DNA from: Tranquillimonas alkanivorans
GTDB lineage: Bacteria; Pseudomonadota; Alphaproteobacteria; Rhodobacterales; Rhodobacteraceae
Assembly: GCF_900115595.1 (NCBI RefSeq)
Contig: NZ_FOXA01000008.1
Location: 1 to 64,000 of the forward strand
Direction: 5' to 3'
DNA length: 64,000 bases
Both the position numbers and the translations under genes were made by a program. Position 1 is the first letter of the stretch. Each line of letters starts with the position of its first letter. Shown in pieces: positions 7,860 to 16,340 of this stretch. The notes under the pieces were generated by a model that worked only from the letters and a program-made list of their open reading frames with translations, did not search any database and was not told where the DNA came from.

Positions 7860-8737
7860 GCCGGCTGCCTCGCCATCCAGAACTGGGCAAATTCCATGTA
7901 CAACCGCCGCGCGAGATCGTTCCCGAGAGTGTGGGCGAGACCCTCCATCTCGCGCCGGGCCTGAGGCCAGGCGTGTGTGTAGCGAAAGGAGTGGTAGTGA
8001 ATCAGCGTCGGAGTCGCGTCGGGCTCGAAGGCCCGGTCGGATATGGAGAAGTTCCAAGTGTCCGGCAGAACGCGGTACGGGACGTCGAAGCGGGCGAAGG
8101 TGATGGGCAGGGCAATCTGGTCAAGCCACGGGCGCTTCTTGGCGACGCGGCAGTGCCAGTCGATGTCTCGGGCCGTGACCAGCCATAACTCCGGAAACGT
8201 CGGACGACCAGTGTCAGACCCGAAGGCGATCATCCCGGCATTGAAATATGGGTAAAACTCGATCCGGCGGCGGCGCGTCAGGCGGACCCGTTCTTGCGGC
8301 AGCGGCAGGTCGAAATGGGCGTAGGCGCGCTCCCACCGATCGTTGCCCTTGCCCCAACTCGGCACGCCCTCGGGAACGACCGAGACGGTGCCGGGGGCCA
8401 GAACGTCCGCGAAGTCGAGCGGGCGGGCACAGATCATGTCGGTGTCGAGGAAGACATGCCCGTCCTCCTCCCGTGGTTGAATACTTGCCAGGAGCTTGTT
8501 GCCGTGAGGGAACGGCTTCTTCCACATATTGTCCGGCACATCGAAGGAGCGCGTGTCGACGTCGAGTGCATCAAGCGCCGCACGTGTGACAGGTAGAAGT
8601 TCCGGCGCGCCCGCGGGACGGTATGCGATCAGCCGGTCCCGCGCCCCGTTGTGCCGGCGCAGCGAGGCCGCGAGCACAACGGCCTGCGCTTCGAGATGGC
8701 GCCCCTCGACGACGAAGTAGACGGCGACGCGGCTCAT
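7856..8737 (-). CDS. Putative GT-A fold glycosyltransferase (PHGNK type)
   Basis: The 293-residue product looks like a retaining-type nucleotide-sugar transferase. It opens with VAVYFVVEGRHLEAQAVVLAASLRRH, has KPFPHGNKLLA at 74-84 and a DTD metal motif at 98-100 in VFLDTDMICARP. A C-terminal LIHYHSFRY resembles the HxH-type end of GT8-like enzymes. It is clearly related to the gene at 11573-12463 on the opposite strand, sharing PHGNK and the DxD position. It is joined to both neighbours by 4-base ATGA overlaps, so the three minus-strand genes form one operon. Substrate unknown. Confidence 0.75.
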   Translation of the reverse strand: MSRVAVYFVVEGRHLEAQAVVLAASLRRHNGARDRLIAYRPAGAPELLPVTRAALDALDVDTRSFDVPDNMWKKPFPHGNKLLASIQPREEDGHVFLDTDMICARPLDFADVLAPGTVSVVPEGVPSWGKGNDRWERAYAHFDLPLPQERVRLTRRRRIEFYPYFNAGMIAFGSDTGRPTFPELWLVTARDIDWHCRVAKKRPWLDQIALPITFARFDVPYRVLPDTWNFSISDRAFEPDATPTLIHYHSFRYTHAWPQARREMEGLAHTLGNDLARRLYMEFAQFWMARQPA

Positions 8738-10704
8738 GCCGCGGCCCGGTGCCGGCGAAAAGCGGCAATGACGGCAGGGTCCAGGGGCAGCCGCTCATGG
8801 TAACCGAGCGCGCGCAGGACGCGCTTCCACTCGGACCAGTCCTCCTGCCGGTCCGCCCAGAGCCGGCCGAGAAGATAGAGCTGCGGCGGAGCGGCGCGGT
8901 CCGAGGCGGCAACGGCATCCGCCAGCGCACTCGGCCTGAGCCTCGGATCACCCAGTGCGAGCGCGGCCGGCTTCAGCTCTGCCAGCCGCGCGCCGAGGGC
9001 CTGTGGCTCCGTGGCCAGCGAAACGTCGGACATATCCAGCCGATCGCACTCCGCCACTGCGTTCCGCGTCCACAGGCGCCGGATGAAGGTCCGGTGCGCC
9101 GGGTTGTCTTCGTGCACGGCCGCACGCAGGCCCGACACGCTGCGGACGAGGTGCGCGGCGAGGAAACCGGTCGTGCCGCCGAGTTCGAGCCACAGCCCGT
9201 TTTCGGGCACGATCCCCGGCAGCTTGCGGGCCGGATTGCGCAGGAACTTGCCCTGCCGGACGAGCTCGAGCGCCAGAGGCGTGAAAAGGCGCGGGTCGGC
9301 GGGCAGCTCGATCGAGTGGTTCGCGATCCATTCCATCGGCGGCTCCGCCGACAGGTCCACCTCTCCCTCAACGTAGAGTGGAGGCGGTCGAAACACGCGC
9401 CGCCCCGGCTCTGTCTTGCCCGGTCCCGCTGCTGCCCGTTTCTGAACGTTGGACATTTTCGCGGCAATCTTTACCGGGTCGCGTGGCTTCGGCGGCTTCG
9501 CCGAGACCTGCGTGATGGGCACGGCACTCGCGGCCCGCAGGTCGTCGACGAAGCGGGCGTATCCCGGTGTCGCCTTGAAGGCGGCCAGCCGCGCCTCGGC
9601 CCGCTCGACGGCGGCGTGGTGAAGGCGATTGAGCTCGGGGTCGGCCAAAAGCCCGTCGAAGATCGCGCGCCGCCGCGCCGCGTAGCGCAACATCGTGTCA
9701 TCGCGCACCTCGTTGCGGTCCTGCAGCGCCCAGTAGGACGGATCGTACTTGTTCGCCTTGTTGTTGACGTTGCCGCGCAGGCGACGGATGGCGTAATCGT
9801 CCACCGCCTTCACAGCGTAGTGGTTCATTTGCGCCCAGCCATACCCCACCGTGCGCACGATCGAGCGCCAGCCGCGGAACTTGAAGTAGTCCTCCATTCC
9901 CTGCCCCGACCCGTTAAGCCAGCGAACTGTCTGGGGAAACTCGGTGTCCAGCACCTTGTTCTTCATTGTCGGACGATGGATGCCGAGCTTCCACCGTTCG
10001 GGGTCGAAGCGGAACAGCGTCTTGACGCCCCACCCCTTGTTCCACATTGGCGGCGCGGCCTGCAGGTAGCGTTCGGTGACGAGGTCGCGCGACCAGTCGC
10101 GCAGACCGCCCGAGCCGAAGATGCGCCAGGTGATCACGATGCCGTTCGCGCCCTCGGCGACCACCGCGTCGAGCAGGCCGTCGAGCGTGCCGTCGCCGTG
10201 GCGGATGCACAGGAACTCGTCGGCGTCGAAGACCATGACCCAGTCGCTTTGTCCGACAATTGGCTCGGCCTGCGCGTGCTTGATGGCCGAGGGCTGGGGC
10301 TTCACGCCTTTCGGGATCACGTTATGGCGGTGATGGGCGAGTCCGAGGCATTCGAGGCGCTGTAGCATCTCGACCGTGCCGTCGGTGCAGTCGTTGGTGT
10401 AGACGACGATGTCGGTGAAACCGACCGCCAGGTGATGCGCCACCCATTCCAGCAGGTAAGGTCCCTCGTCCTTCATCATCGAGACGGCGGTGACGCGGCC
10501 GTGACGGCTGACTGGCCTGGTGGGAAGCGCCGGTGAAACCTGCTCTGCCGATGCGTCCACGTGACCTGCCCCGTTCCCGCGCCTGCCGGAGAAACTCCTG
10601 CTCGGCGCCGCCTTTTCGTCCTTTTCCAGCACGATAAGCGCAACGCGGGAGGACGTACAACCGCCCGCGCCCGGCTGGACAACGCGCCGGGCCTGCGACA
10701 GCAT
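8734..10704 (-). CDS. Two-domain protein: GT2-like glycosyltransferase fused to a methyltransferase-like domain
   Basis: Of 656 residues, about 70-340 form a GT2-type transferase (VTAVSMMKDEGPYLLEWVAH, YTNDCTDGT, FDADEF at 159-164, MNHYAV at 293-298), paralogous to the gene at 6813-7859. A proline- and lysine-rich linker (about 395-440) leads to a C-terminal domain. That domain has LWLELGGTTGFLAAHLVRS at 504-522, resembling motif I of SAM-dependent methyltransferases. The first 68 residues are not protein-like and no ribosome binding site precedes ATG 10704, so the true start may be internal. It heads the minus-strand unit and is divergent from the gene at 10755. Confidence 0.72.
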   Translation of the reverse strand: MLSQARRVVQPGAGGCTSSRVALIVLEKDEKAAPSRSFSGRRGNGAGHVDASAEQVSPALPTRPVSRHGRVTAVSMMKDEGPYLLEWVAHHLAVGFTDIVVYTNDCTDGTVEMLQRLECLGLAHHRHNVIPKGVKPQPSAIKHAQAEPIVGQSDWVMVFDADEFLCIRHGDGTLDGLLDAVVAEGANGIVITWRIFGSGGLRDWSRDLVTERYLQAAPPMWNKGWGVKTLFRFDPERWKLGIHRPTMKNKVLDTEFPQTVRWLNGSGQGMEDYFKFRGWRSIVRTVGYGWAQMNHYAVKAVDDYAIRRLRGNVNNKANKYDPSYWALQDRNEVRDDTMLRYAARRRAIFDGLLADPELNRLHHAAVERAEARLAAFKATPGYARFVDDLRAASAVPITQVSAKPPKPRDPVKIAAKMSNVQKRAAAGPGKTEPGRRVFRPPPLYVEGEVDLSAEPPMEWIANHSIELPADPRLFTPLALELVRQGKFLRNPARKLPGIVPENGLWLELGGTTGFLAAHLVRSVSGLRAAVHEDNPAHRTFIRRLWTRNAVAECDRLDMSDVSLATEPQALGARLAELKPAALALGDPRLRPSALADAVAASDRAAPPQLYLLGRLWADRQEDWSEWKRVLRALGYHERLPLDPAVIAAFRRHRAAA

Positions 10705-10754
10705 CGGGGCGACAACGACAGTCCGACCGCGACCGGACGGAAAAGAGGCAGGCG

Positions 10755-11576
10755 ATGACGGAATCGACGCGCAGACCGGTGGCGTCGCTGTGGATCGGCG
10801 AGCGGCTACAGTATCTCAACCAGCTGTGCCTTCTCAGCCACGTGCAGCAAGGCCACCCGACGACGCTTTACTGCACCGAGACGGTCGAAAACGTGCCCGA
10901 GGGGGTGACGGTGCGCCCCGCCTCCGAGATCATGGACATCCCCATGAACATCGTCGAGGAAACCTCGGCCTCGTTTCTGTCGAACGTTTTCCGCTATCAC
11001 ATGATCCGTCGGACAGATGCGGTCTGGATCGATTGCGACGCCTTCTGCCATCGCCCCTTCCCGGACGAGGGCGACCACATCTATGCCGGTCACGGTTTCC
11101 GCGGCGCGCTGAACTGCGGCGTCGTCAAGATCCCGCGCGAGGGCGAGCTGATCGCGCGGCTGCTGGACTATTACGAGAACCTGCCGGACTACCCGGCGTG
11201 GTGGAACAAGAACCAGCGCAAGAAGCTTGACCGGCTGGACAAGAAGCAGCCGGAGTTGCCTCACGCGGTCAAGATCTACAAGGCCGAGCGGACCTCGTTC
11301 GGGCCGCAGGCGTTCACGTACTTCGCGCAGCAGACGGGCGACTACGACCGCGCGATGACGCCGGACACGCTGTATCCCGTACCCTTCCAGCTGAACGACA
11401 CCTTCTACGACCCGCACGGACGCGTGGAAGGCTGGTTTACCGAGCAGACCCTGTCGGTGCACCTCTACACCAATGGCACCCGGCCCTGGTGGCGCAAGCA
11501 CGTCCCGCTTGAGAATTCATATGCCTGGCGTATGGCCCGGCAGGTGGGAGTCGATCCGGCGAAGGCGCTCGAATGA
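10755..11576 (+). CDS. Glycosyltransferase with DxD sugar-binding region (Gly_transf_sug-like)
   Basis: The 273-residue protein begins SLWIGERLQYLNQLCLLSHVQQGH, as in capsular-polysaccharide and alpha-1,4-type transferases with a DxD region. The SNVFRYHMIRRTDAVWID segment leads to DCD at 93-95, the presumed metal and nucleotide site. A tail (LSVHLYTNGTRPWW) fits the conserved HLW/HLY end of the family. It starts the plus-strand unit 50 bases from the divergent gene at 10704 and overlaps the next gene by 4 bases (ATGA). The product is probably cytoplasmic. The sugar and acceptor are not predictable. Confidence 0.78.
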   Translation: MTESTRRPVASLWIGERLQYLNQLCLLSHVQQGHPTTLYCTETVENVPEGVTVRPASEIMDIPMNIVEETSASFLSNVFRYHMIRRTDAVWIDCDAFCHRPFPDEGDHIYAGHGFRGALNCGVVKIPREGELIARLLDYYENLPDYPAWWNKNQRKKLDRLDKKQPELPHAVKIYKAERTSFGPQAFTYFAQQTGDYDRAMTPDTLYPVPFQLNDTFYDPHGRVEGWFTEQTLSVHLYTNGTRPWWRKHVPLENSYAWRMARQVGVDPAKALE

Positions 11577-12463
11577 CCATGCCCCGGCCGCGCCTGACCT
11601 TCTTCTACATCGTCGAGCCGCCGGACTATCAGATCCTGGCCTGCACGCTTCTGGCCTCGATCCGCACGCAATTCGGGCCGGAGGTCAAGGCCGTCGGCTA
11701 CTGCCCCGCGCACCGGATGGAGGAGCTTCACCCCGCCGTGATCCGCGCCCACGAGATCATGGGGGCAGAGCTGCGCGCCATGCGGACCGAGGGGATGTGG
11801 GACACGCCCTACCCGCACGGCAACAAGATCGTGGCGGCACTGCAGTCGCGCGACAGCGAGGTCTCGGCCTTCGTTGACAGCGACGTGCTGTTCCTGCGGG
11901 CCAACGAGGCGGACAACCTGGTGAAGCCCGGCCACGTGTCATGCTCTGCCGCCGCGTCGATGACGTGGGCGGGACAGGAGATCTGGGACACGATCTATGG
12001 CGCGTTCGGGATGAAGGTCCCCGCCGAGCGGATGCACCTGATGCGCCGCTCCCCCGAGCCGGTGGTGCCCTACTTCAGCTCGGGACTGGTCGTTTTTCCC
12101 GAGGACGGCGCGACGCGGTTTCCGGATGTCTGGTACGACACGGCCCGGACGGTGGACCGCATCGACAGCCTGGACATGCGCCGCCCTTACCTCGACCAGA
12201 TGTCGCTGCCGGTGTCCATCCTGCGCGCCGGGCTTGGCTGGAACGTGCTTCCGGAAGAGCAACACTTCATCCTGGGCGGCAAGCTGCGGGGCGCTCCGCT
12301 GCCGGAGGACCGCGAAATCTTCACCGTGCATTACCGCAGGCAGAAGATCCTGAAGGAGGTCGGACTGCACAAGGTGGCGCGTGGGATGCTGAAGGCGCAG
12401 ACCGGCGTCAGCTTCGTGCGCCGCCTGACCGAGCGGCCGGACCTGGTGAAGGCGGCGGAATGA
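11573..12463 (+). CDS. Putative GT-A fold glycosyltransferase, paralogue of the gene at 7856-8737
   Basis: The 296-residue protein shares the layout of the minus-strand gene at 7856-8737: an N-terminal strand (LTFFYIVEPPDYQILACTLLASIR), TPYPHGNKIVAAL at 78-90, and a DxD motif (DSD, 102-104) in FVDSDVLFL. A conserved YFSSGLVVFP segment corresponds to YFNAGMIAFG in the paralogue. The end FTVHYRR gives the expected C-terminal histidine. ATGA overlaps join it to both neighbours. Presence of one copy in each divergent arm suggests duplication with separate acceptor specificity. Confidence 0.75.
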   Translation: MTMPRPRLTFFYIVEPPDYQILACTLLASIRTQFGPEVKAVGYCPAHRMEELHPAVIRAHEIMGAELRAMRTEGMWDTPYPHGNKIVAALQSRDSEVSAFVDSDVLFLRANEADNLVKPGHVSCSAAASMTWAGQEIWDTIYGAFGMKVPAERMHLMRRSPEPVVPYFSSGLVVFPEDGATRFPDVWYDTARTVDRIDSLDMRRPYLDQMSLPVSILRAGLGWNVLPEEQHFILGGKLRGAPLPEDREIFTVHYRRQKILKEVGLHKVARGMLKAQTGVSFVRRLTERPDLVKAAE

Positions 12464-13140
12464 GCGAGCGTGACGATAGCCTGGCGGAGCGGCGGGCGAA
12501 GAAGCTGATCCGCCGGCAGGAGCGCAACCTGCGCAAGGCGCGGGCCGAGGGCTTCCTGCACGGGGTGGCGGCAATGCTGCGGCCCGGCGACCTGGCCATC
12601 GATTGCGGTGCCAACGTGGGCGACGTGACCGAGGTTTTGGCCGCGACGGGCGCCGACGTCATCGCGTTCGAACCCGACCCGTGGGCGGTCGAAAAGCTAG
12701 AGGCGCGCTTCGTCGATCGTCCGAATGTCAGGCTGATCGCGGCCGCCTTGGGAGTGGAGGAGGGAAATGTCCGACTGATGCGGTCGGACGGGTTCGGAGA
12801 CAATCCCGAGGGTGCGTCCGTGAAGTCGACGGTGCTGAGCGGTGGCCGCGCCATCGACGCGGCGAATGCCGTCGATGTACCCCTCATCGACTTCCCCGCC
12901 TTCCTGGAAAGCGAGGCGGACAGGCGCGGCCGCGTCGACTTCGTCAAGATGGACATCGAAGGCGCCGAACTCGAGATCCTGGAGGTGATGGAACGGCGCG
13001 GGTTGTTCGACCGGGTGCGCTGTCTGGTGGCCGAAACGCATGCGCGCAAGTTCAAGCATCTTCGCCCCCGCTTCCGGGCGCTCAGGGACCACGTGTCGGA
13101 AAAGTATCCGCCGCACCGTGTCAATCTCGACTGGATCTGA
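12460..13140 (+). CDS. FkbM-family SAM-dependent methyltransferase
   Basis: This 226-residue protein is a class I methyltransferase of the FkbM group, which often O-methylates sugars or polyketides. Motif I is LAIDCGANVGDVTEVLA, followed by VIAFEPDP (acidic residue binding SAM ribose) and the FkbM hallmark FVKMDIEGAELEILEVM. The start is the ATG that overlaps the upstream stop (ATGA, 12460-12463), with no long extension. As the last gene of the plus-strand glycosyltransferase unit it probably methylates the glycan made by the neighbours. No terminator is visible downstream. Confidence 0.9.
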   Translation: MSERDDSLAERRAKKLIRRQERNLRKARAEGFLHGVAAMLRPGDLAIDCGANVGDVTEVLAATGADVIAFEPDPWAVEKLEARFVDRPNVRLIAAALGVEEGNVRLMRSDGFGDNPEGASVKSTVLSGGRAIDAANAVDVPLIDFPAFLESEADRRGRVDFVKMDIEGAELEILEVMERRGLFDRVRCLVAETHARKFKHLRPRFRALRDHVSEKYPPHRVNLDWI

Positions 13141-13285
13141 CGGACTGTTCGCGCAGCTTCTCCAATGATTGCGGAAGCTTGGGTCCCGGCCCCAAAATGG
13201 CCTACCGTCCGGACAACCCGTGTCCGATTTCCTCTGCAGACTTGGCTAAAGAAGGAAACAGTCACCCGGGAAGGCACGGCTGCGA

Positions 13286-14242
13286 ATGGTGAAGGCGTTG
13301 ATCCAAGATCTGTCCGACGATTGGGACGACGACGACCCGGACGAGGCGGACGACGAGTCCCTGCCGGACAGCTTCGCCTATGCGCTCAACCCCGACCACC
13401 ACATCCGCTTCCAGCGGCGCGGGCCGCACCTGCTTGTCGCGTTCGAGGCCGCGCCGGAGCCCGAGGCGGAACTGGAAACGCGGGAGCTTCGCCTGGACGC
13501 GCTGGCGCGGGAACAGGACTGGTCGGTGCTGACGTTCCAGTCACGGGGCAACACGTGGTTCCGTGCGCCCGAGGTCGTCAGCTATTTCGACGCGATGGTC
13601 GACGGCACGCTGCTCGACCAGTTCGAGGACGTGCTGTTTTATGGCGCAGGATCGGGGGGGCACGCCGCCCTGTCGTATGCGCTTGCCGCGCCCTTCAGCC
13701 GGGTCCTCGCGCTCGCCCCGCAAGCCACGCTCGATCCGCAGGTCGCCCCCTGGGACACGCGCTTCCCCGAAGCGCACGACATCGACTTCGCCGACCGCTA
13801 CCCGCCCACGCCCGAAAACCTTTCGGCCTCCGAGGAGGTGTGGGTGATCTTCGACCCGCGGCAGCCCGAGGACGCGCGCCATGCCGGGATGCTCCGCTCG
13901 TCCGTGACCGAGGACCTGCGCTGCCGTCACATGGGCCACCAGATCGAAGAGACGCTGGCGTCGTTCGGCATCCTCGACGACATCGTATCCGAAGCCATGG
14001 CCGGAACACTGGACCCGCAGACGTTCTATACCGCCCTGCGCGCGCGGCGTGACAACCCGGGCTACTTGCGCGGGCTCGTCGGCCGATTGGAGCGGGACGA
14101 GCGCCGCCTGCTCGAGGCGCTGGTGCTGCGCAACATCGGCATCCGCACCGGCCGAAAGCGGTTCCTGCGCCGCTTCGAGACCGTGCGCGCCGAACTCGAG
14201 GCCGCGGGCATCCGCATCCCTGAGCGCCGCACCCCGCGCTAG
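13286..14242 (+). CDS. Hypothetical protein with alpha/beta-hydrolase-like core
   Basis: I do not recognise this 318-residue protein with certainty. It has an acidic N-terminus ([15 protein letters not shown]), then a central stretch [19 protein letters not shown] (about 114-132) that resembles a nucleophile elbow. Here the usual GxSxG is AGSGG. LSRV-like and [10 protein letters not shown] segments follow, as in hydrolase folds, and a later GHQIEE could supply the histidine. The C-terminal third is rich in Arg and Glu. It lies 145 bases after the FkbM gene and ends tail-to-tail with ureG, sharing a CTAG. An enzymatic role is only inferred. Confidence 0.6.
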   Translation: MVKALIQDLSDDWDDDDPDEADDESLPDSFAYALNPDHHIRFQRRGPHLLVAFEAAPEPEAELETRELRLDALAREQDWSVLTFQSRGNTWFRAPEVVSYFDAMVDGTLLDQFEDVLFYGAGSGGHAALSYALAAPFSRVLALAPQATLDPQVAPWDTRFPEAHDIDFADRYPPTPENLSASEEVWVIFDPRQPEDARHAGMLRSSVTEDLRCRHMGHQIEETLASFGILDDIVSEAMAGTLDPQTFYTALRARRDNPGYLRGLVGRLERDERRLLEALVLRNIGIRTGRKRFLRRFETVRAELEAAGIRIPERRTPR

Positions 14243-14853
14243 GCCAGACCGCCCTCGCGCTCGATGAACGCGACCGTCTCGTCCACACCGCGCCCGTCGC
14301 GCAGCCCGGCCATGACATAGGGCCGGCCGTTGCGCGCCTCGCGCGTGTCGCTCTCGAGCATCTCGGGATCGACGCCGACATGCGGGGCGAGGTCGGTCTT
14401 GTTCACGATCAGAAGGTCGGATCCCGTGACGCCCAGCCCCTTCTTGCGCGGGATGTCCTGTCCGGCTGCGGTGTCGATGACGTAAAGCGTCAGGTCCGCA
14501 AGCTCGGGGCTGAACGTCGCGGCCAGGTTGTCGCCGCCCGACTCGATCAGCACGAGGTCGAGGTCGGGAAAGCTTCGCCGCAGGTCCGCCACGGCGGCGA
14601 GGTTGATCGACGCGTCCTCGCGGATCGCCGTGTGCGGGCAGCCCCCGGTCTCGACCCCGCGGATGCGGTCGCCGGGCAGCACCTGCGCGCGCATCAGGAA
14701 CTCGGCATCCTCGCGCGTGTAGATGTCGTTGGTAATGACGGCCATCGAGTACCGCCCGGCCATCGCGCGGCAAAGCTGCGCCGTCAGCGTCGTCTTGCCC
14801 GCGCCCACCGGGCCGCCGATACCCACCCGCAGGGGGCCGTGATGCGAAGCCAT
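14239..14853 (-). CDS. ureG: Urease accessory GTPase UreG
   Basis: UreG is the SIMIBI-class GTPase that drives nickel insertion into urease with UreD, UreF and UreE. The 204-residue product shows the P-loop [11 protein letters not shown] near residue 14, the metal-binding CPH motif in [13 protein letters not shown], the [10 protein letters not shown] segment and the [10 protein letters not shown] guanine-specificity motif. It is the last gene of the minus-strand urease operon, 9 bases after ureF. Its TAG stop overlaps the TAG of the convergent gene within a CTAG palindrome. Confidence 0.97.
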   Translation of the reverse strand: MASHHGPLRVGIGGPVGAGKTTLTAQLCRAMAGRYSMAVITNDIYTREDAEFLMRAQVLPGDRIRGVETGGCPHTAIREDASINLAAVADLRRSFPDLDLVLIESGGDNLAATFSPELADLTLYVIDTAAGQDIPRKKGLGVTGSDLLIVNKTDLAPHVGVDPEMLESDTREARNGRPYVMAGLRDGRGVDETVAFIEREGGLA

Positions 14854-14862
14854 GTCGTCTCC

Positions 14863-15489
14863 TCAGGTCTTGAACAGCCGCACGTCGCGCGTCTCGTGCC
14901 GCATCGCGGCAAGGTCGGCGGCGGGCACGGCGCTGGTGATGTCGTCAGGCATCATCCGCGCCGCCTGCCCGGCGACCCCGAGGATCGTCGGCTGAAGCGC
15001 GGCGAGCACCCGCTGGCCGTCGGTCTGGCCCAGCGGGACGAGCCGGACGGCGGCATGGATCAGGTTTGCGGCAAAGGCCAGGAGGTACCGCGCCGCCACC
15101 CGCTGCGGCGGCAGTGACAACGACCGCGCCGCCATGCCCACGGCGACGGGGAGCGCGGCCGGGTCGGCGTGGTGGCCCATGCCGCTGAGCGTCCGGGCAA
15201 AGGCCGCCCCTTGCTCCGCCGTCTCGGTCCAGCGTTCGCGTGAGACCGCCAGCGCGCGGGCTTCGGCGTCGACTCCGTCCCGTTCCATCGCGGCGCACAG
15301 CAGGACGGCGTCCGACAGCCCCGCGCCATCGCGCAGGATGGAGGTCAGCCAGGCCTCGAGCGAGGGCGCGTCGTGCACCGCACCGTCGCCGATCACCTGT
15401 TCCAGCCCGTGGGAATATGCGAACCCGCCCACCGGGAAGGCGGGCGAAAGCCATTGCACCAGCGTCAGGTCGTCCGCCTCAATGCTCAT
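14863..15489 (-). CDS. ureF: Urease accessory protein UreF
   Basis: UreF is the scaffold that links UreD-bound apo-urease to UreG and gates nickel transfer. The 208-residue protein has the family opening LTLVQWLSPAFPVGGFAYSHGLE and the later segment FAANLIHAAVRLVPLGQTDGQ, where the usual glutamine-rich stretch lies. The start ATG 15489 (MSIEADD) overlaps the ureE stop by 11 bases. A longer frame to 15543 would add 18 residues inside ureE. All-helical character is evident. It is part of ureEFG. Confidence 0.95.
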   Translation of the reverse strand: MSIEADDLTLVQWLSPAFPVGGFAYSHGLEQVIGDGAVHDAPSLEAWLTSILRDGAGLSDAVLLCAAMERDGVDAEARALAVSRERWTETAEQGAAFARTLSGMGHHADPAALPVAVGMAARSLSLPPQRVAARYLLAFAANLIHAAVRLVPLGQTDGQRVLAALQPTILGVAGQAARMMPDDITSAVPAADLAAMRHETRDVRLFKT

Positions 15490-15949
15490 GCGCGGGATCG
15501 TGGTCATGTCCGTGGGAATGGCCCATGGTGCGCCCGTGGCCATAGGCGCCGCCCTCGGGCGTGAACGGCGCTGTGACCTCCCGCACCTCGGCCCCTAGCC
15601 CGGCCAGCATCTTGGCCAGCACGTGGTCGGCGCGGATCAGCAGGCGGTCGGGCTCGATCTGGCAAGGGGTGTGGCGGTTGCCGATATGCCAGGCCAGGCG
15701 CGGCAGGTCGCCCCTGATCTCCAGCAGCGGTTCGGGCGCGGCGCGAACGCCGATGCGGCGGCCGTCCTCGAGCACCAGCGCGTCGCCGTCACGAATGTCA
15801 GACGTTTCGGGAAGATCGACCAGGAACGCGATCCCACCCGCGCTTTCCAGCCGCTTGCGGCGCAGAAAGCGGGCGTCATACGTCAGGTCGATGTGATCGG
15901 ACGCAGGCGTCTGCCGCGCCACGGTCGTTGCGCGGGGAAGGGCGATCAT
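15479..15949 (-). CDS. ureE: Urease accessory nickel chaperone UreE
   Basis: UreE carries nickel to the urease maturation complex. The 156-residue protein has an N-terminal peptide-binding domain (LTYDARFLRRKRLESAGGIAFLVDLPE) and the metal-binding domain with WHIGNRHTPCQIEPDRLLI. In the latter the central histidine and nearby residues form the dimer nickel site. The tail GHSHGHDHDPAHEH is histidine-rich, as in nickel-storing UreE variants. It lies 19 bases downstream of the DUF1127 gene and overlaps ureF. Confidence 0.95.
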   Translation of the reverse strand: MIALPRATTVARQTPASDHIDLTYDARFLRRKRLESAGGIAFLVDLPETSDIRDGDALVLEDGRRIGVRAAPEPLLEIRGDLPRLAWHIGNRHTPCQIEPDRLLIRADHVLAKMLAGLGAEVREVTAPFTPEGGAYGHGRTMGHSHGHDHDPAHEH

Positions 15950-15968
15950 GCCGCCCTCCCCGGCCGCG

Positions 15969-16199
15969 TCAGGCCCAGAGCAGGTCGCGAAAGACGTGGC
16001 GCGGAATGTCCTCGCGCTTCAGGCCCAGCTCGGCCAGCTCGGCGTCGCTTTTCGCTTCCAGCGCCTGGATTTGATCGAAGCGCGCCTGGCGCTCGATATA
16101 GGCATTGAAGCCCGCGCCGATGCCCGCGAAAAATTCGTCCAGCCGCTGCCGCAGCGACGGCGTTTCGCGGAAGGTGGTGTTGGTCGTTGCAGTCGCCAT
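15969..16199 (-). CDS. Small DUF1127 protein
   Basis: The 76-residue protein ends with the DUF1127 pattern (ELAELGLKREDIPRHVFRDLLW), which follows a coiled segment (RFDQIQALEAKSDAEL). DUF1127 proteins are short arginine- and leucine-rich proteins. Some relatives bind RNA or affect phosphate metabolism in Agrobacterium and Rhodobacter, but the function here is unknown. The start ATG 16199 follows GAGG by 7 bases. A longer frame from 16259 begins with cysteine-rich residues unlike the family. It lies between ureC and ureE on the same strand. Confidence 0.8.
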   Translation of the reverse strand: MATATTNTTFRETPSLRQRLDEFFAGIGAGFNAYIERQARFDQIQALEAKSDAELAELGLKREDIPRHVFRDLLWA

Positions 16200-16340
16200 T
16201 GGAAACCTCGTGCATTGGCAAGTCTGGTTTCCTCCCTTGACCGTCAACATAGGGGACAAGCTTGCTGCGTTGCAGCGACATTTGCGAAGGGCCGCTTTGC
16301 GCGAGGTGCATGGAACGTTCTCTCCCTGGCGCTGAAGGCT

